This document shows, piece by piece, positions 18,643 through 27,479 of a stretch of DNA of 64,000 nt (position 1 is the first letter of the stretch; every line of letters begins with the position of its first letter). The position numbers and the translations under genes are program-made. Source of the stretch: an uncultured Gemmatimonadota bacterium (GTDB taxonomy: Bacteria; Gemmatimonadota; Gemmatimonadetes; Gemmatimonadales; Gemmatimonadaceae); assembly GCA_946480295.1 (NCBI GenBank), contig CAMLIT010000001.1, forward strand, positions 68,417 through 132,416. Direction: 5' to 3'. The notes under the pieces are model-generated. The model had not been told where the DNA came from, searched no databases, and saw only the letters and a program-made list of their open reading frames with translations.

Positions 18643-21069
18643 ATGCCCAGCCGCATCCCCCGGCCGCGCCTCGGCGTTGCCGCGCTCTCCTGCCTGACGA
18701 TGGCAGCGCTGTTCGTCGCGCCCACGCCCGCCGCCGCGCAGCGCCTGAGCGATCCGAAGCGCCTCGGCGACCCGGTGGACGTCTCCGCCGAGTTCCGGAA
18801 CCCGGACGACGTCTACTTCATGGCGAGCCGCCTCACGTCGTTCGACGCGGCCAGTGGCGAGGGGCGGCTCCAGTGGGATCGCTACGCCCTGCGCACGACG
18901 ACGGATTTCCAGAAGTCCGACCGGCGCTTCGTCCGCTCGCAGGACATCGAGTTTCCCAACACCGAGTACGACCGCGATCCCGCGCTCCCCTTCCGGATCT
19001 CCTTCGTCACCCCGCGCACCATCCGCCTGCGCTTCTCCACGCGCAACGTGCCCTGGTCGCAGGTCGAGCGCCCCGACTCGCTGATGCTCGCCGGCCCCGT
19101 GCCGAACGACCGGTCGTGGCGGGTGGACGCGGGCGACAGCGTCGTCACGTACACGAGCGCCTTCGGCCGCGTGCGCATCGTGAAGAACCCGTGGTCGATC
19201 GAGATCCTCGACGCCGCCGGCAACGTGCTCACGCGCACCCAGCGGATCGGCGAGCCCGTGTCGCTGATGCCGAACGTCCCCTTCTCCTTCGTGCGGCGCG
19301 CCGCCGACTTCCAGCGCAACACCGCGGCGACGTTCGAGCTCGCGCCCGACGAGAAAATCTTCGGCATGGGCGAGTCGTTCACGCGCCTCGACAAGCGCGG
19401 CCAGCACATCGTCGAGTACCAGCGCGACGCGATGGGCGTGCAGAACCTGTATCAGTACAAGTCCATCCCCTTCTTCCTGAGCAGCCGCGGCTACGGGATG
19501 TTCGTCCACACGAGCACCCCCGTGACCTTCGACGTCGGCCACGACTTCGACGCGCACAACGTCGTCTACACCCGCGACGAGCTGCTGGACCTGTTCATCT
19601 TCATCGGCGACCCGAAGACGGTCCTCTCCGAGTACACCGCGCTCACCGGGCGCAGCCCCGTGCCCCCGCTCTGGTCGTTCGGGCTCTGGATGAGCCGGAT
19701 CACCTACAACTCGGAGGCGCAGGTGCGCGACGTCGCGGCGAAGCTGCGGCAGTATCGCATCCCCGCCGACGTCCTCCACCTCGACACCGGCTGGTTCGAG
19801 ACCGACTGGCGCAGCGACTACAAGTTCTCGACGACGCGCTTCACCGACCCGGCGAGGATGATCCGCGACCTCGGCCAGCAGGGCTTCCACGTCAGCCTCT
19901 GGCAGTACACGTACTTCACGCCCAAGAACCCCCTCTGGAAGCAGCTCGTGGACAGCGGCTACGAGGTGCGCGACGAGAGCGGCCAGCTCCCCGCGGAGGA
20001 CGCGGTGCTCGACTTCAGCAACCCGGCCGCCGTGCGGTGGTACGAGGACAAGCTCGCGCCGCTCCTGAAGATGGGCGTGAGCGTGATCAAGGCGGACTTC
20101 GGCGAGGGCGCGCCGCTCACCGGGCTGTATCACTCGGGGCGCACCGGCTGGTACGAGCACAATCTGTATCCCGTGCGCTACAACAAGGTGGTGTACGAGC
20201 TCACGAAGCAGATCACCGGGGGCGGGATCATCTGGGGGCGCAGCGCGTGGGCGGGAAGCCAGCGCTATCCGCTGCACTGGGGTGGCGACGCGGAGAACAC
20301 CAACTCGGCGATGGCCGCCGAGCTGCGAGGCGGGCTCTCGTTCGGCCTGTCGGGGTTCACGTACTGGAGCCACGACATCGGCGGCTTCGTCCAGCGCTCG
20401 CCGCGCGATCTCTACGGACGGTGGCTCGCCTTCGGGATGCTGACGTCGCACAGCCGCACCCACGGCGCGCCCCCGCGCGAGCCGTGGACCTACGACTCGG
20501 CGTTCGTCGACGAGTTCCGCCGCGCGGTGGACCTCAAGTACGAGCTGATGCCGTACGTCTACGCGCAGGCGAAGGAGTCGTCGGCGTACGGCTGGCCCAT
20601 GCTGCGCACCCTCTTCTTCCAGTATCCCGACGATCCGACCTCGTGGGACATCGAGGACGAGTACATGTTCGGCTCCGACCTCCTCGTCGCTCCGATGTTC
20701 GACGACGCGGCCGACCGGCAGGTCTACCTGCCCCCCGGCACGTGGATCGACTACCAGACCGGGAAAGGCTACCAGGGCGCGCGCTGGCGCCGGATCGCGC
20801 ACGGGCAGATCCCCGTCGTGCTCCTCGTGCGCGACCACGCGGTCATCCCGCACATCGGGCTCGCCCAGAGCACGGCGCAGATGGACTGGAGCCGCATCGA
20901 GCTGCGGGTGTTCAGCACCGACGGCGCGCCGGCGACCGGGCGCTTCGCCCTGCCGAACGGCACGCTGGACACCCTCCGCGTGGCCGGCGGGCATCTCGCC
21001 GCCGACCCGCTCAACGGGCGCGTGCGCTGGCGCGTTACCCGGGCGGCGGCCACTCCCGCCGCGCCCTGA
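18643..21069 (+). CDS. Glycoside hydrolase family 31, alpha-xylosidase/glucosidase
   Basis: Exported retaining alpha-glycosidase of 808 residues. A signal peptide ends in AAAQ, followed by a beta-sandwich, then the (beta/alpha)8 domain. The nucleophile D485 sits in VIKADFGEGAP and the acid/base D549 in LHWGGDAENT. Both contexts resemble YicI-type alpha-xylosidases, so xyloglucan or isoprimeverose side chains are plausible substrates, though alpha-glucosidase activity is not excluded. The distal part (APMFDDAADRQVYLPPGTW) is the usual beta domain. The start at 18643 is chosen for the signal peptide. It follows the EamA gene on the same strand. Confidence 0.9.
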   Translation: MPSRIPRPRLGVAALSCLTMAALFVAPTPAAAQRLSDPKRLGDPVDVSAEFRNPDDVYFMASRLTSFDAASGEGRLQWDRYALRTTTDFQKSDRRFVRSQDIEFPNTEYDRDPALPFRISFVTPRTIRLRFSTRNVPWSQVERPDSLMLAGPVPNDRSWRVDAGDSVVTYTSAFGRVRIVKNPWSIEILDAAGNVLTRTQRIGEPVSLMPNVPFSFVRRAADFQRNTAATFELAPDEKIFGMGESFTRLDKRGQHIVEYQRDAMGVQNLYQYKSIPFFLSSRGYGMFVHTSTPVTFDVGHDFDAHNVVYTRDELLDLFIFIGDPKTVLSEYTALTGRSPVPPLWSFGLWMSRITYNSEAQVRDVAAKLRQYRIPADVLHLDTGWFETDWRSDYKFSTTRFTDPARMIRDLGQQGFHVSLWQYTYFTPKNPLWKQLVDSGYEVRDESGQLPAEDAVLDFSNPAAVRWYEDKLAPLLKMGVSVIKADFGEGAPLTGLYHSGRTGWYEHNLYPVRYNKVVYELTKQITGGGIIWGRSAWAGSQRYPLHWGGDAENTNSAMAAELRGGLSFGLSGFTYWSHDIGGFVQRSPRDLYGRWLAFGMLTSHSRTHGAPPREPWTYDSAFVDEFRRAVDLKYELMPYVYAQAKESSAYGWPMLRTLFFQYPDDPTSWDIEDEYMFGSDLLVAPMFDDAADRQVYLPPGTWIDYQTGKGYQGARWRRIAHGQIPVVLLVRDHAVIPHIGLAQSTAQMDWSRIELRVFSTDGAPATGRFALPNGTLDTLRVAGGHLAADPLNGRVRWRVTRAAATPAAP

Positions 21070-21087
21070 CGAGCGGCGGACCCGGCC

Positions 21088-21103
21088 GGGAGCATCGGCT
21101 CCC
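21088..21103 (+). terminator. Short hairpin after GH31
   Basis: GGGAGC, a 4-nt ATCG loop and GCTCCC, followed by TTCG, lie 19 bases after the GH31 stop. A perfect 14-bp palindrome (GGCCGGCGCCGGCC) follows at 21126-21139. Weak terminator candidate because the stem is short and no T-run follows. Confidence 0.35.
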
Positions 21104-21207
21104 TTCGGGCGCTCCCCGGCTGGACGGCCGGCGCCGGCCGGCACCACATTGATGCGAGCGTCCGCGACGGCGGCGGACGGCGACCGCGGTCCTGATCGGA
21201 GCGATCC

Positions 21208-21711
21208 ATGACAGTCACGTTCCACGTGAACGGGAAGCCCATCACGGTGGACGTCGCGCCCGACATGCCCCTGCTCTGGGTGCTGCGCGACGCGCTCGAC
21301 CTGAAGGGCACGAAGTTCGGCTGCGGCATCGGGCAGTGCGGCGCCTGCACCGTGCAGCTGAACGGCAGGCCGACGCGCTCCTGCTCCCTGCCCGTGTCCA
21401 TGCTGCAGGGCGCCCACGTCACCACGATCGAGGGGCTCTCGCCCGACGGGACACACGCGCTCCAGCGCGCGTGGGAGGAGCTCGACGTCCCGCAGTGCGG
21501 CTACTGCCAGGCGGGGCAGCTCATGTCCGCCGCCGCGCTCCTCGCGAGGAACCCGAAGCCGACCGACGCGGACATCGACGCGGCGATGAGCGGGAACATC
21601 TGCCGGTGCAACACCTATCTCCGCATCCGCGAGGCGATCCACCGGGCGGCGACGACGCTGTCGGCCGATGCCGTGCAGGCCGGCCGCAAGGCCGACGCCG
21701 CGAAGCCGTGA
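21208..21711 (+). CDS. Molybdenum hydroxylase [2Fe-2S] subunit, IorA-like
   Basis: Small electron-transfer subunit of a xanthine-oxidase-family enzyme, 167 residues. The plant-type [2Fe-2S] cluster motif [16 protein letters not shown] lies at about 44-59, and the second cluster ligands are CGYCQAGQ and [16 protein letters not shown]. The C-terminal extension is short and Ala/Lys-rich. It is paired with the molybdopterin-binding subunit 11 bases downstream, in the two-subunit layout of isoquinoline 1-oxidoreductase with no separate FAD subunit, so electrons probably pass to a cytochrome or quinone pool. Confidence 0.93.
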   Translation: MTVTFHVNGKPITVDVAPDMPLLWVLRDALDLKGTKFGCGIGQCGACTVQLNGRPTRSCSLPVSMLQGAHVTTIEGLSPDGTHALQRAWEELDVPQCGYCQAGQLMSAAALLARNPKPTDADIDAAMSGNICRCNTYLRIREAIHRAATTLSADAVQAGRKADAAKP

Positions 21712-21722
21712 GGAGGCGCGCC

Positions 21723-23957
21723 ATGAACACGCAGACGCCCGTCAATCGCCGCCAGTTCCTCCGCGTGAGCGCGGTCGCCGGCGGCGGCATCCTCCTCGCC
21801 AGCTGGTTCGACACCGCAGGCGCCGCCCCCGCGTACGCCGCCCTCCCCGGCGGCGCCGCGCCCGAGGGTGCGGCCGACGCCGCGGCGGAGTTCGCGCCTA
21901 ACGCGTTCGTCCGCATCACCCCCGACGGCATCGTCACCATCACCGCCAAGAACCCGGAGATCGGGCAGGGGGTGAAGACGATGCTGCCGATGATCATCGC
22001 CGACGAGCTCGACGCCGACTGGAGCAGGGTGCGCGTGGAGCAGGCGCCGCTCGACACGAAGGCCTACGCCGCGCAGTTCGCCGGCGGCAGCACGGCCACG
22101 CCGATCAACTGGACGCCGATGCGCCGCGTCGGCGCCGCCGCGCGCGCGATGCTCGTCTCCGCGGCCGCGGCGGCGTGGAGCGTTCCCGAGGCGGAGTGCG
22201 TCACCGAGGCCGGCGTCGTCAGGCACCGGCCCACCGACCGCCGCCTGTCGTACGGCGACCTCGTGACGAAGGCGGCGACGCTCCCCGCCCCCGACCTCGA
22301 GAAGGTCCCGCTCAAGGACCCGAAGGACTTCCGCATCATCGGCACGCCCGTCCACGGCGTCGACAACCACGCCGTCGTCATCGGCAAGCCGCTCTACGGC
22401 ATCGACGTCGCCCTGCCGGGGATGCTCTACGCCGTGTTCGAGAAGTGCCCGGTGTTCGCCGGCAAGGTGGCGAGCGCGAACCTCGACGAGATCCGCCGGC
22501 GGCCCGGCGTGCGTCGCGCCTTCGTCGTCGACGGCGGCACGGCGCTGAACGGCCTCCTCGGCGGCGTGGCGATCGTCGCCGACTCGTGGTGGGCGGCGCA
22601 CCAGGCGCGGCAGAGGCTCCGCGTGGCGTGGGACGAGGGCCCGACGGCGCAGCAGAGCAGCAAGCGCTTCGCCGAGCAGGCGACGGCGCTGTCGAAGCAG
22701 CCGCCGCAGAAGGCGATCAAGCACGACGGCGACGTGGACGCGGCGCTCCAGGGCGCGGCGAAGGTCGTGCGCGCCGAGTACTTCTATCCGTTCATCGCCC
22801 ACGCCACCCTCGAGCCCCAGAACTGCACGGCGCGCTTCGCGAACGGGAAGATGGAGATCTGGGCGCCGAGCCAGACGCCGGAGAGCGGACGATCGCTCGT
22901 CGCGAAGACCCTCGGCCTCGCCGAGGACGACATCACGATCCACATCACGCGCAGCGGCGGCGGCTTCGGCCGGCGGCTCAACAACGACTACATGGTCGAG
23001 GCGGCGTGGATCGCCCGCGAGGCGGGAGTGCCGGTGAAGCTCCTCTGGTCGCGCGAGGACGACATCCGGCACGACTTCTACCGGCCGGCCGGCTTCCACT
23101 ACCTCGCCGGCGGGCTCGATGCCGCGGGGCGGCTCGTCGCCTGGCGCGACCACTTCGTCTCGTTTGGCACCGACGGGAAGTTCGCCCCCGGCGCCGACAT
23201 GGGCGCGGCCGACTTCCCCGGCGGCTTCGTCCCGAACTACGCGCTCGACACCTCGCTCATCCCCTTCGGCGTGCCGACCGGGGCGCTCCGCGCGCCGCGC
23301 AGCAACGCCATCGCCTTCGTCGTGCAGTCGTTCGTCGACGAGCTGGCGCACGCGGCGGGCAAGGACCCCGTGCAGTTCCGCCTCGAGATGCTCGACAACG
23401 TCGCCCCCGCCGCGGGCGCTGCGGGGGGGGGCTTCGACGCCGCCCGCATGCGCGGCGTGCTGGAGGAGGTCGCCGAGCGATCGGGCTGGGGGAAGGCGTC
23501 ACTCCCTCGAGGGACGGGCATGGGCGTCGGCTTCCACTTCAGCCATCGCGGCTACTTCGCCGAGGTCGTGCGGGCGAGCGTCAGCCGCGAGGGCGCCGTG
23601 AAGGTGGAGCAGGTCTGGGCCGTCGGCGACATCGGCAGCCAGGTGATCAACCCGCTCAACGCCGAGAACCAGGTGCAGGGCGCGGTGCTCGACGGCATCG
23701 CCGAGGCGCTGGCGCAGGAGATCACGATCGAGGACGGCCGCGCCGTCCAGGGAAACTTCGACCGCTTCAAGCTCCTGCGCATGCGCCAGTCGGCGCCGGT
23801 GGACGTGCACTTCCGCAAGACCGACTTCCCGCCGACCGGCCTCGGCGAGCCGGCGCTGCCACCCGTCGTGCCGGCGCTGTGCAACGCGATCTTCGCCGCG
23901 ACGGGCAAGCGCGTGCGCGCGCTGCCGCTGTCGAAGCAGGATCTGCGGTGGGGGTAG
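21723..23957 (+). CDS. Molybdopterin-binding hydroxylase large subunit, IorB-like, Tat-exported
   Basis: Catalytic subunit of 744 residues. The N-terminus carries a twin-arginine signal ([15 protein letters not shown]), so the heterodimer is exported folded with its small partner. Characteristic stretches include [39 protein letters not shown] and the C-terminal [20 protein letters not shown] with the catalytic Glu region. The true substrate is unknown; homologues oxidise N-heterocycles or aldehydes. The ATG at 21723 follows a GAGGCGCGCC spacer and starts the Tat signal, which settles the start. Confidence 0.92.
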   Translation: MNTQTPVNRRQFLRVSAVAGGGILLASWFDTAGAAPAYAALPGGAAPEGAADAAAEFAPNAFVRITPDGIVTITAKNPEIGQGVKTMLPMIIADELDADWSRVRVEQAPLDTKAYAAQFAGGSTATPINWTPMRRVGAAARAMLVSAAAAAWSVPEAECVTEAGVVRHRPTDRRLSYGDLVTKAATLPAPDLEKVPLKDPKDFRIIGTPVHGVDNHAVVIGKPLYGIDVALPGMLYAVFEKCPVFAGKVASANLDEIRRRPGVRRAFVVDGGTALNGLLGGVAIVADSWWAAHQARQRLRVAWDEGPTAQQSSKRFAEQATALSKQPPQKAIKHDGDVDAALQGAAKVVRAEYFYPFIAHATLEPQNCTARFANGKMEIWAPSQTPESGRSLVAKTLGLAEDDITIHITRSGGGFGRRLNNDYMVEAAWIAREAGVPVKLLWSREDDIRHDFYRPAGFHYLAGGLDAAGRLVAWRDHFVSFGTDGKFAPGADMGAADFPGGFVPNYALDTSLIPFGVPTGALRAPRSNAIAFVVQSFVDELAHAAGKDPVQFRLEMLDNVAPAAGAAGGGFDAARMRGVLEEVAERSGWGKASLPRGTGMGVGFHFSHRGYFAEVVRASVSREGAVKVEQVWAVGDIGSQVINPLNAENQVQGAVLDGIAEALAQEITIEDGRAVQGNFDRFKLLRMRQSAPVDVHFRKTDFPPTGLGEPALPPVVPALCNAIFAATGKRVRALPLSKQDLRWG

Positions 23958-23986
23958 GCGAGACGAAGCTGGAGGTGAGCACGAGG

Positions 23987-24016
23987 AGCGGCCCTGCGGC
24001 ACGCCGCAGGGCCGCT
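23987..24016 (+). terminator. Hairpin after iorAB-like operon
   Basis: 13-bp perfect stem (AGCGGCCCTGCGG and complement) with a 4-nt loop, 30 bases after the large-subunit stop, followed by GGTCTTGCGG. Probable intrinsic terminator although the U-tract is weak. Confidence 0.55.
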
Positions 24017-24036
24017 GGTCTTGCGGGAGATGCCTG

Positions 24037-24216
24037 GTCATCCCGAGCGCAGCGAGTGATCCAGCGTGCGCCGCCGATGGGCAGCCATTGCGCTAGTATC
24101 ATCATCCTGTACCGGCTGTTCTTGTCATCCTGCGGGAGCGCCCGCCTGGTTTGTCATCCCGAGGGAGCGTAGCGACCGAGGGATCTGGCTCCGCCACACC
24201 GACGCCAGATCCCTCG
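24037..24216. repeat. TCATCCCGAG...GAGGGATCT intergenic repeats
   Basis: Within the 304-base gap before the aldo/keto reductase are three TCATCC(C/T) half-units (about 24037, 24125 and 24153). The last is complete and ends in a hairpin: CGAGGGATCTGGC at 24177-24189 pairs perfectly with 24204-24216. A reverse-oriented partial copy lies at about 39040-39075. Such repeats are known as dispersed, non-coding palindromes in several phyla; no gene is seen in this gap. Confidence 0.7.
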
Positions 24217-24261
24217 CTTCGCGCAAGATGGCAACCTCACCACTCCCCGACACCTGACCCC

Positions 24262-25248
24262 ATGCACTACCGCACCCTCGGCCGCACTGGCTTCCGCATC
24301 TCCGAGATCAGCTTCGGCGCCTGGGCCATCGGCGGCGACGCGTGGGGACGCACCGACGACGCGGAGTCGCTGCGTTCCCTGCACCGCGCCGTCGACCTCG
24401 GCGTCAACTTCATCGACACCGCCGACGTCTACGGCGACGGCCACTCCGAGCGCCTCATCGCGCGGCTGCGGCGCGAGCGCAGCGAGGAGATCATCGTCGC
24501 CACCAAGGCCGGACGCCGCCTGAACCCCCACGTCGCCGCCGGATTCACGCGCGAGAACCTCACCGCGTTCGTCGAGCGCAGCCTGCGCAACCTCGAGATG
24601 GAGGCGCTCGACCTGCTCCAGCTCCACTGCCCCCCGTCCGAGGTGTACGAGATGCCCGAGGTCTTCGGCATCCTCGACGACCTCGTCGCCGCCGGGAAGC
24701 TCCGCTACTACGGCGTGAGCGTCGAGCGCGTCGACGAGGCGCTGCGCGCGGTGGAGTACCCGAACGTGCAGTCGGTGCAGATCATCTTCAACATGTTCCG
24801 CCTCAAGCCCGCCGAGCAGTTCTTCCCGACGGCGCGCGAGCGGAAGGTCGGCATCCTCGCCCGCGTCCCCCTCGCGAGCGGGCTGCTCACCGGCAAGCTG
24901 CGCCCCGACTCCACCTTCGCCGCGACCGACCACCGCAACTACAACCGCCATGGCGAGGCCTTCGACGTCGGCGAGACCTTCAGCGGCGTGGACTACGAGG
25001 AGGGGCTGAAGGCCGTCGAGGAGCTGCGACCGCTCGTGCCCGACGGCGCGACGATGGCGCAGCTCGCGCTGCGGTGGATCCTGATGTTCCCGGAGGTGAC
25101 GGCGGCGATCCCCGGGGCGCGGAACGTCGCGCAGGTCGAGGGCAACGTGCGCGCGGCCGATCTGCCCGCGCTCCCGGGCGAGACGATGGCGCGCGTGCGG
25201 TGGGTGTACGACAAGTGGTTCCGGAAGGAGCTGGCGGGGAAGTGGTGA
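24262..25248 (+). CDS. Aldo/keto reductase
   Basis: NADPH-dependent reductase of 328 residues. The catalytic tetrad is visible as Asp and Tyr in FIDTADVYGDGHSE, Lys in VATKAGRRL and His in LLQLHCPP. The cofactor region VGILARVPLASGLLTGKL and the C-terminal AAIPGARNVAQVEGN are as in the AKR family related to YdhF/PhnJ-type oxidoreductases. Substrate unknown. The ATG at 24262 is in the normal position for the family (MHYRTLGRTGFRIS). It stands alone, preceded by the repeat region. Confidence 0.92.
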   Translation: MHYRTLGRTGFRISEISFGAWAIGGDAWGRTDDAESLRSLHRAVDLGVNFIDTADVYGDGHSERLIARLRRERSEEIIVATKAGRRLNPHVAAGFTRENLTAFVERSLRNLEMEALDLLQLHCPPSEVYEMPEVFGILDDLVAAGKLRYYGVSVERVDEALRAVEYPNVQSVQIIFNMFRLKPAEQFFPTARERKVGILARVPLASGLLTGKLRPDSTFAATDHRNYNRHGEAFDVGETFSGVDYEEGLKAVEELRPLVPDGATMAQLALRWILMFPEVTAAIPGARNVAQVEGNVRAADLPALPGETMARVRWVYDKWFRKELAGKW

Positions 25249-25352
25249 GCCTCCGAGCTGCGCCTGTTGACTGACGCGCGGCTCGGCCTCACCGTTAGGC
25301 CGGCCAGAGGACGCTGCGTTCCCAAGAACCCGCACCCCACCGGAGCCCTCTC

Positions 25353-25838
25353 ATGGCGACTCCTCCCAGGAACACCATCTGCCTCTGGTACGATCGCGAC
25401 GCCGAAGGCGCCGCTCGTTTCTATGCCGAGACCTTCCCCGACTCCTCGGTTCGAGCGGTCCATCGCGCGCCCGGTGACTTTCCGTCCGGCAAGAAGGGCG
25501 ACGTCCCCACCGTCGAGTTCACCGTGCTCGGCATTCCCTGCCTCGGGCTCAATGGCGGACCGGCCATCAAGCACAACGAGGCGTTCTCGTTCCAGGTCGC
25601 GACGGTCGATCAGGCCGAGACGGACCGCTACTGGAACGCGATCGTCGGCAATGGCGGCCAGGAGATCGAGTGCGGCTGGTGCCGGGATCGGTGGGGCCTC
25701 TACTGGCAGATCACGCCGATCGTGCTCACGCAGGCGATCGCGGATCCGGACCCGGCGGTCGCGAAGCGCGCCTTCGACGCGATGATGCAGACGAAGAAGA
25801 TCGACATCGCGACGATCGAGGCGGCGCGCCGCGGGTGA
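25353..25838 (+). CDS. VOC/PhnB-like protein (3-dmu-9_3-mt domain)
   Basis: Protein of 161 residues with the fold of the vicinal-oxygen-chelate superfamily, of the type annotated as PhnB or 3-demethylubiquinone methyltransferase-like domain. Visible features are ICLWYDRDAEGAARFYAETF at the start, LGLNGGPAIKHNEAFSFQV, and ECGWCRDRWGLYWQI. Members of this subgroup generally lack a proven enzyme activity. Conserved C-terminal DPAVAKRAFDAMMQTKKIDI is typical. It ends 27 bases from the convergent VKOR gene. Confidence 0.9.
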   Translation: MATPPRNTICLWYDRDAEGAARFYAETFPDSSVRAVHRAPGDFPSGKKGDVPTVEFTVLGIPCLGLNGGPAIKHNEAFSFQVATVDQAETDRYWNAIVGNGGQEIECGWCRDRWGLYWQITPIVLTQAIADPDPAVAKRAFDAMMQTKKIDIATIEAARRG

Positions 25839-25877
25839 CGTCGCGCCGCGACGGGCCAGCCGACGTCACGGCGCGCC
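25823..25877. terminator. Imperfect inverted repeat between convergent genes
   Basis: GGCGCGCCG followed after CGGG by TGACGTC is matched by GACGTCA then CGGCGCGCC, spanning the ends of the PhnB-like and VKOR genes. It could serve as a shared bidirectional terminator, but it overlaps coding ends and has no T-run. Confidence 0.35.
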
Positions 25878-26327
25878 GAGTCGCTCCTCCGCCCGCTCCG
25901 GGAGGCCCGCCACCTGCACGACCAGCATCGCGACGATGATGACGTGCACCCCCGTGCACCAGGCGCAGAGCTTCCCGATCACGCCGACCTCCTGGTACAC
26001 GAGGTACAGCACGCCGACCGTGCCCGCCGCGGTCCACGCGAGCGACGCGATCCGCAGCGTGTTCCACGCATCCCGCACTTGCGCGCGGAGCAGCCCCGCC
26101 GCGAGCGCCGACGCGACCGTGAACCACGCGAGGCCCCACACGGCGACGGGCACGCCGAGCACCGTCGCCGAGGGACTGGTCAGCACCGTCTCGCAGTTCA
26201 CGTACGAGCCCGCGCTGCACACCAGCGGCACGCTGCTGTCGTAGTGCAGCAGCGTCAGGTACCCCACGATGAGCAGCCCGACCAGCGCCAGGGCGAGCGT
26301 CAGGCGGTCGGCCGTGCGCTGCCGCAT
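25866..26327 (-). CDS. VKOR-family quinone-linked thiol oxidoreductase
   Basis: Four- or five-helix membrane protein of 153 residues. Loop cysteines lie in VCSAGSYVNCETV and the quinone-proximal active-site pair is CAWC in KLCAWCTGVH, both as in bacterial vitamin-K-epoxide-reductase homologues that replace DsbB. It re-oxidises a thioredoxin-like partner and passes electrons to quinone. Its start overlaps the stop of the DUF929 gene by one base (TGATG), so translation is probably coupled; that protein has a CPYC motif and is the likely partner. Confidence 0.92.
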   Translation of the reverse strand: MRQRTADRLTLALALVGLLIVGYLTLLHYDSSVPLVCSAGSYVNCETVLTSPSATVLGVPVAVWGLAWFTVASALAAGLLRAQVRDAWNTLRIASLAWTAAGTVGVLYLVYQEVGVIGKLCAWCTGVHVIIVAMLVVQVAGLPERAEERLGAP

Positions 26328-27214
26328 CAGGGCGTCTTCGACGGCAGTTTCCTGATCGCGCTCTGGATCTCCGGCGCGGAGCAGACCGCCGCCGGCTTGC
26401 CGCCATCCACGGCGCAGATGGCCGCCGTGAGCTCGTTGGCGTTGCTCAGGATCGCCTTCGCCGCGTCGTCCGTCCCCTGGGCCAGCGTCCCCGCGATCGC
26501 CGCCTGCGATTTCCCCGCGAGCACGCCGGGATTGAACGGCGAGCCGCTCCACATGAACCGGCCGCCGACGAGGATGAACGGGATGCCGCCCGCGCTCTTC
26601 ACGTACGGCGGCGCGTCGTACTTGTCGAGCAGCGCCTCCTGCTCGGCCGTCGGCTTCTCGAGCGGATTGTAGCGGCCGCCGGGGAGCGGCACGTCGCCTT
26701 CCAGCTCCACCGACTGGAACGCGACGTAGTCGCTGGCGTAGCTGCTCCTGTAGAACGAGAAGGTCGGCGTGCTCGGATACACGTCCTCCGCGGCCGAAGC
26801 GCCGAGGGTGAGGCCGGAGAACGTGCCGAAGCGCGACAGCGCGGCGACCATCGACCAGCGCGCGGCGGCGCAGTAGGGGCAGAAGCCCGCGCCGATGTAG
26901 AGCACCACCGGCTTCGCGCCGACCCGATCGCTGTCTCCCACGAAGACCGGTACCGCCGCGTCCTCCGTGCCCGCGCGCCGCCAGGCCGCGGCGGGGACGT
27001 TCTCCAGCTCCCGCATGATCTCCGCCGGGACCGGCTGCGCGGGCGCGGCGGTGTCCGCGGCCGCGGCGACCGCGTCGGCGCGTTGCGCGCTGCGACGGTG
27101 GATCACGCCGGCGGCGACGGTGACCACGAGCGCCGCCACGACGACGACGACGACCCAGACCAGGGGGGCGGCGCCCGCCCTGTGCTTGCGCCGGCGGGTG
27201 TCAGGACGAATCAC
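26327..27214 (-). CDS. DUF929 thioredoxin-fold membrane-anchored protein
   Basis: 295 residues. It has a basic N-terminus, one transmembrane helix (VWVVVVVVAALVVTVAAGVI), an Ala-rich linker and an extracytoplasmic domain. The active-site-like CPYC occurs in YIGAGFCPYCAAARWSM at about residues 104-120, and GGIPFILVGGRFMWSG resembles the cis-Pro region of thioredoxin folds. Two further Cys (TAAICAVDGGKPAAVCSA) lie near the C-terminus and may form a structural disulfide. Function is not established for the family; with the adjacent VKOR gene a DsbA-like role in disulfide formation is inferred. It diverges from the M48 peptidase gene. Confidence 0.88.
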   Translation of the reverse strand: MIRPDTRRRKHRAGAAPLVWVVVVVVAALVVTVAAGVIHRRSAQRADAVAAAADTAAPAQPVPAEIMRELENVPAAAWRRAGTEDAAVPVFVGDSDRVGAKPVVLYIGAGFCPYCAAARWSMVAALSRFGTFSGLTLGASAAEDVYPSTPTFSFYRSSYASDYVAFQSVELEGDVPLPGGRYNPLEKPTAEQEALLDKYDAPPYVKSAGGIPFILVGGRFMWSGSPFNPGVLAGKSQAAIAGTLAQGTDDAAKAILSNANELTAAICAVDGGKPAAVCSAPEIQSAIRKLPSKTP

Positions 27215-27479
27215 GATCGCTCTCTCCGGAAGTCGCGGTGCGAGGCCTCTGACGTCGCACTGGCAGGTTGAGTGGCATCATCGCCAACCGGCGGCCGGCG
27301 CGCATCGTCGCGAGTGATCGCGGCGCTCGGTCGACGAACGCGAGCGCGTGATGCACGAGCGCCAGGTCGAAGCGTACACGTCGAGGGTCGCGTCGCAAGC
27401 CCCCAGTGGGGCGACATCGACCGAGCGCCCGTGACGCCCTGCGCGCCGCCACCGTCCGTGAGGGAACCCACCCCTCGCC

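Noticed and set aside
14455..21642. Very long open frames antisense to real genes (up to about 2395 codons)
   Set aside because: They lie opposite EamA, GH31 and the IorA-like gene, are Arg/His/Pro/Ala-rich without recognised domains, and result from scarce stop codons in GC-rich DNA.
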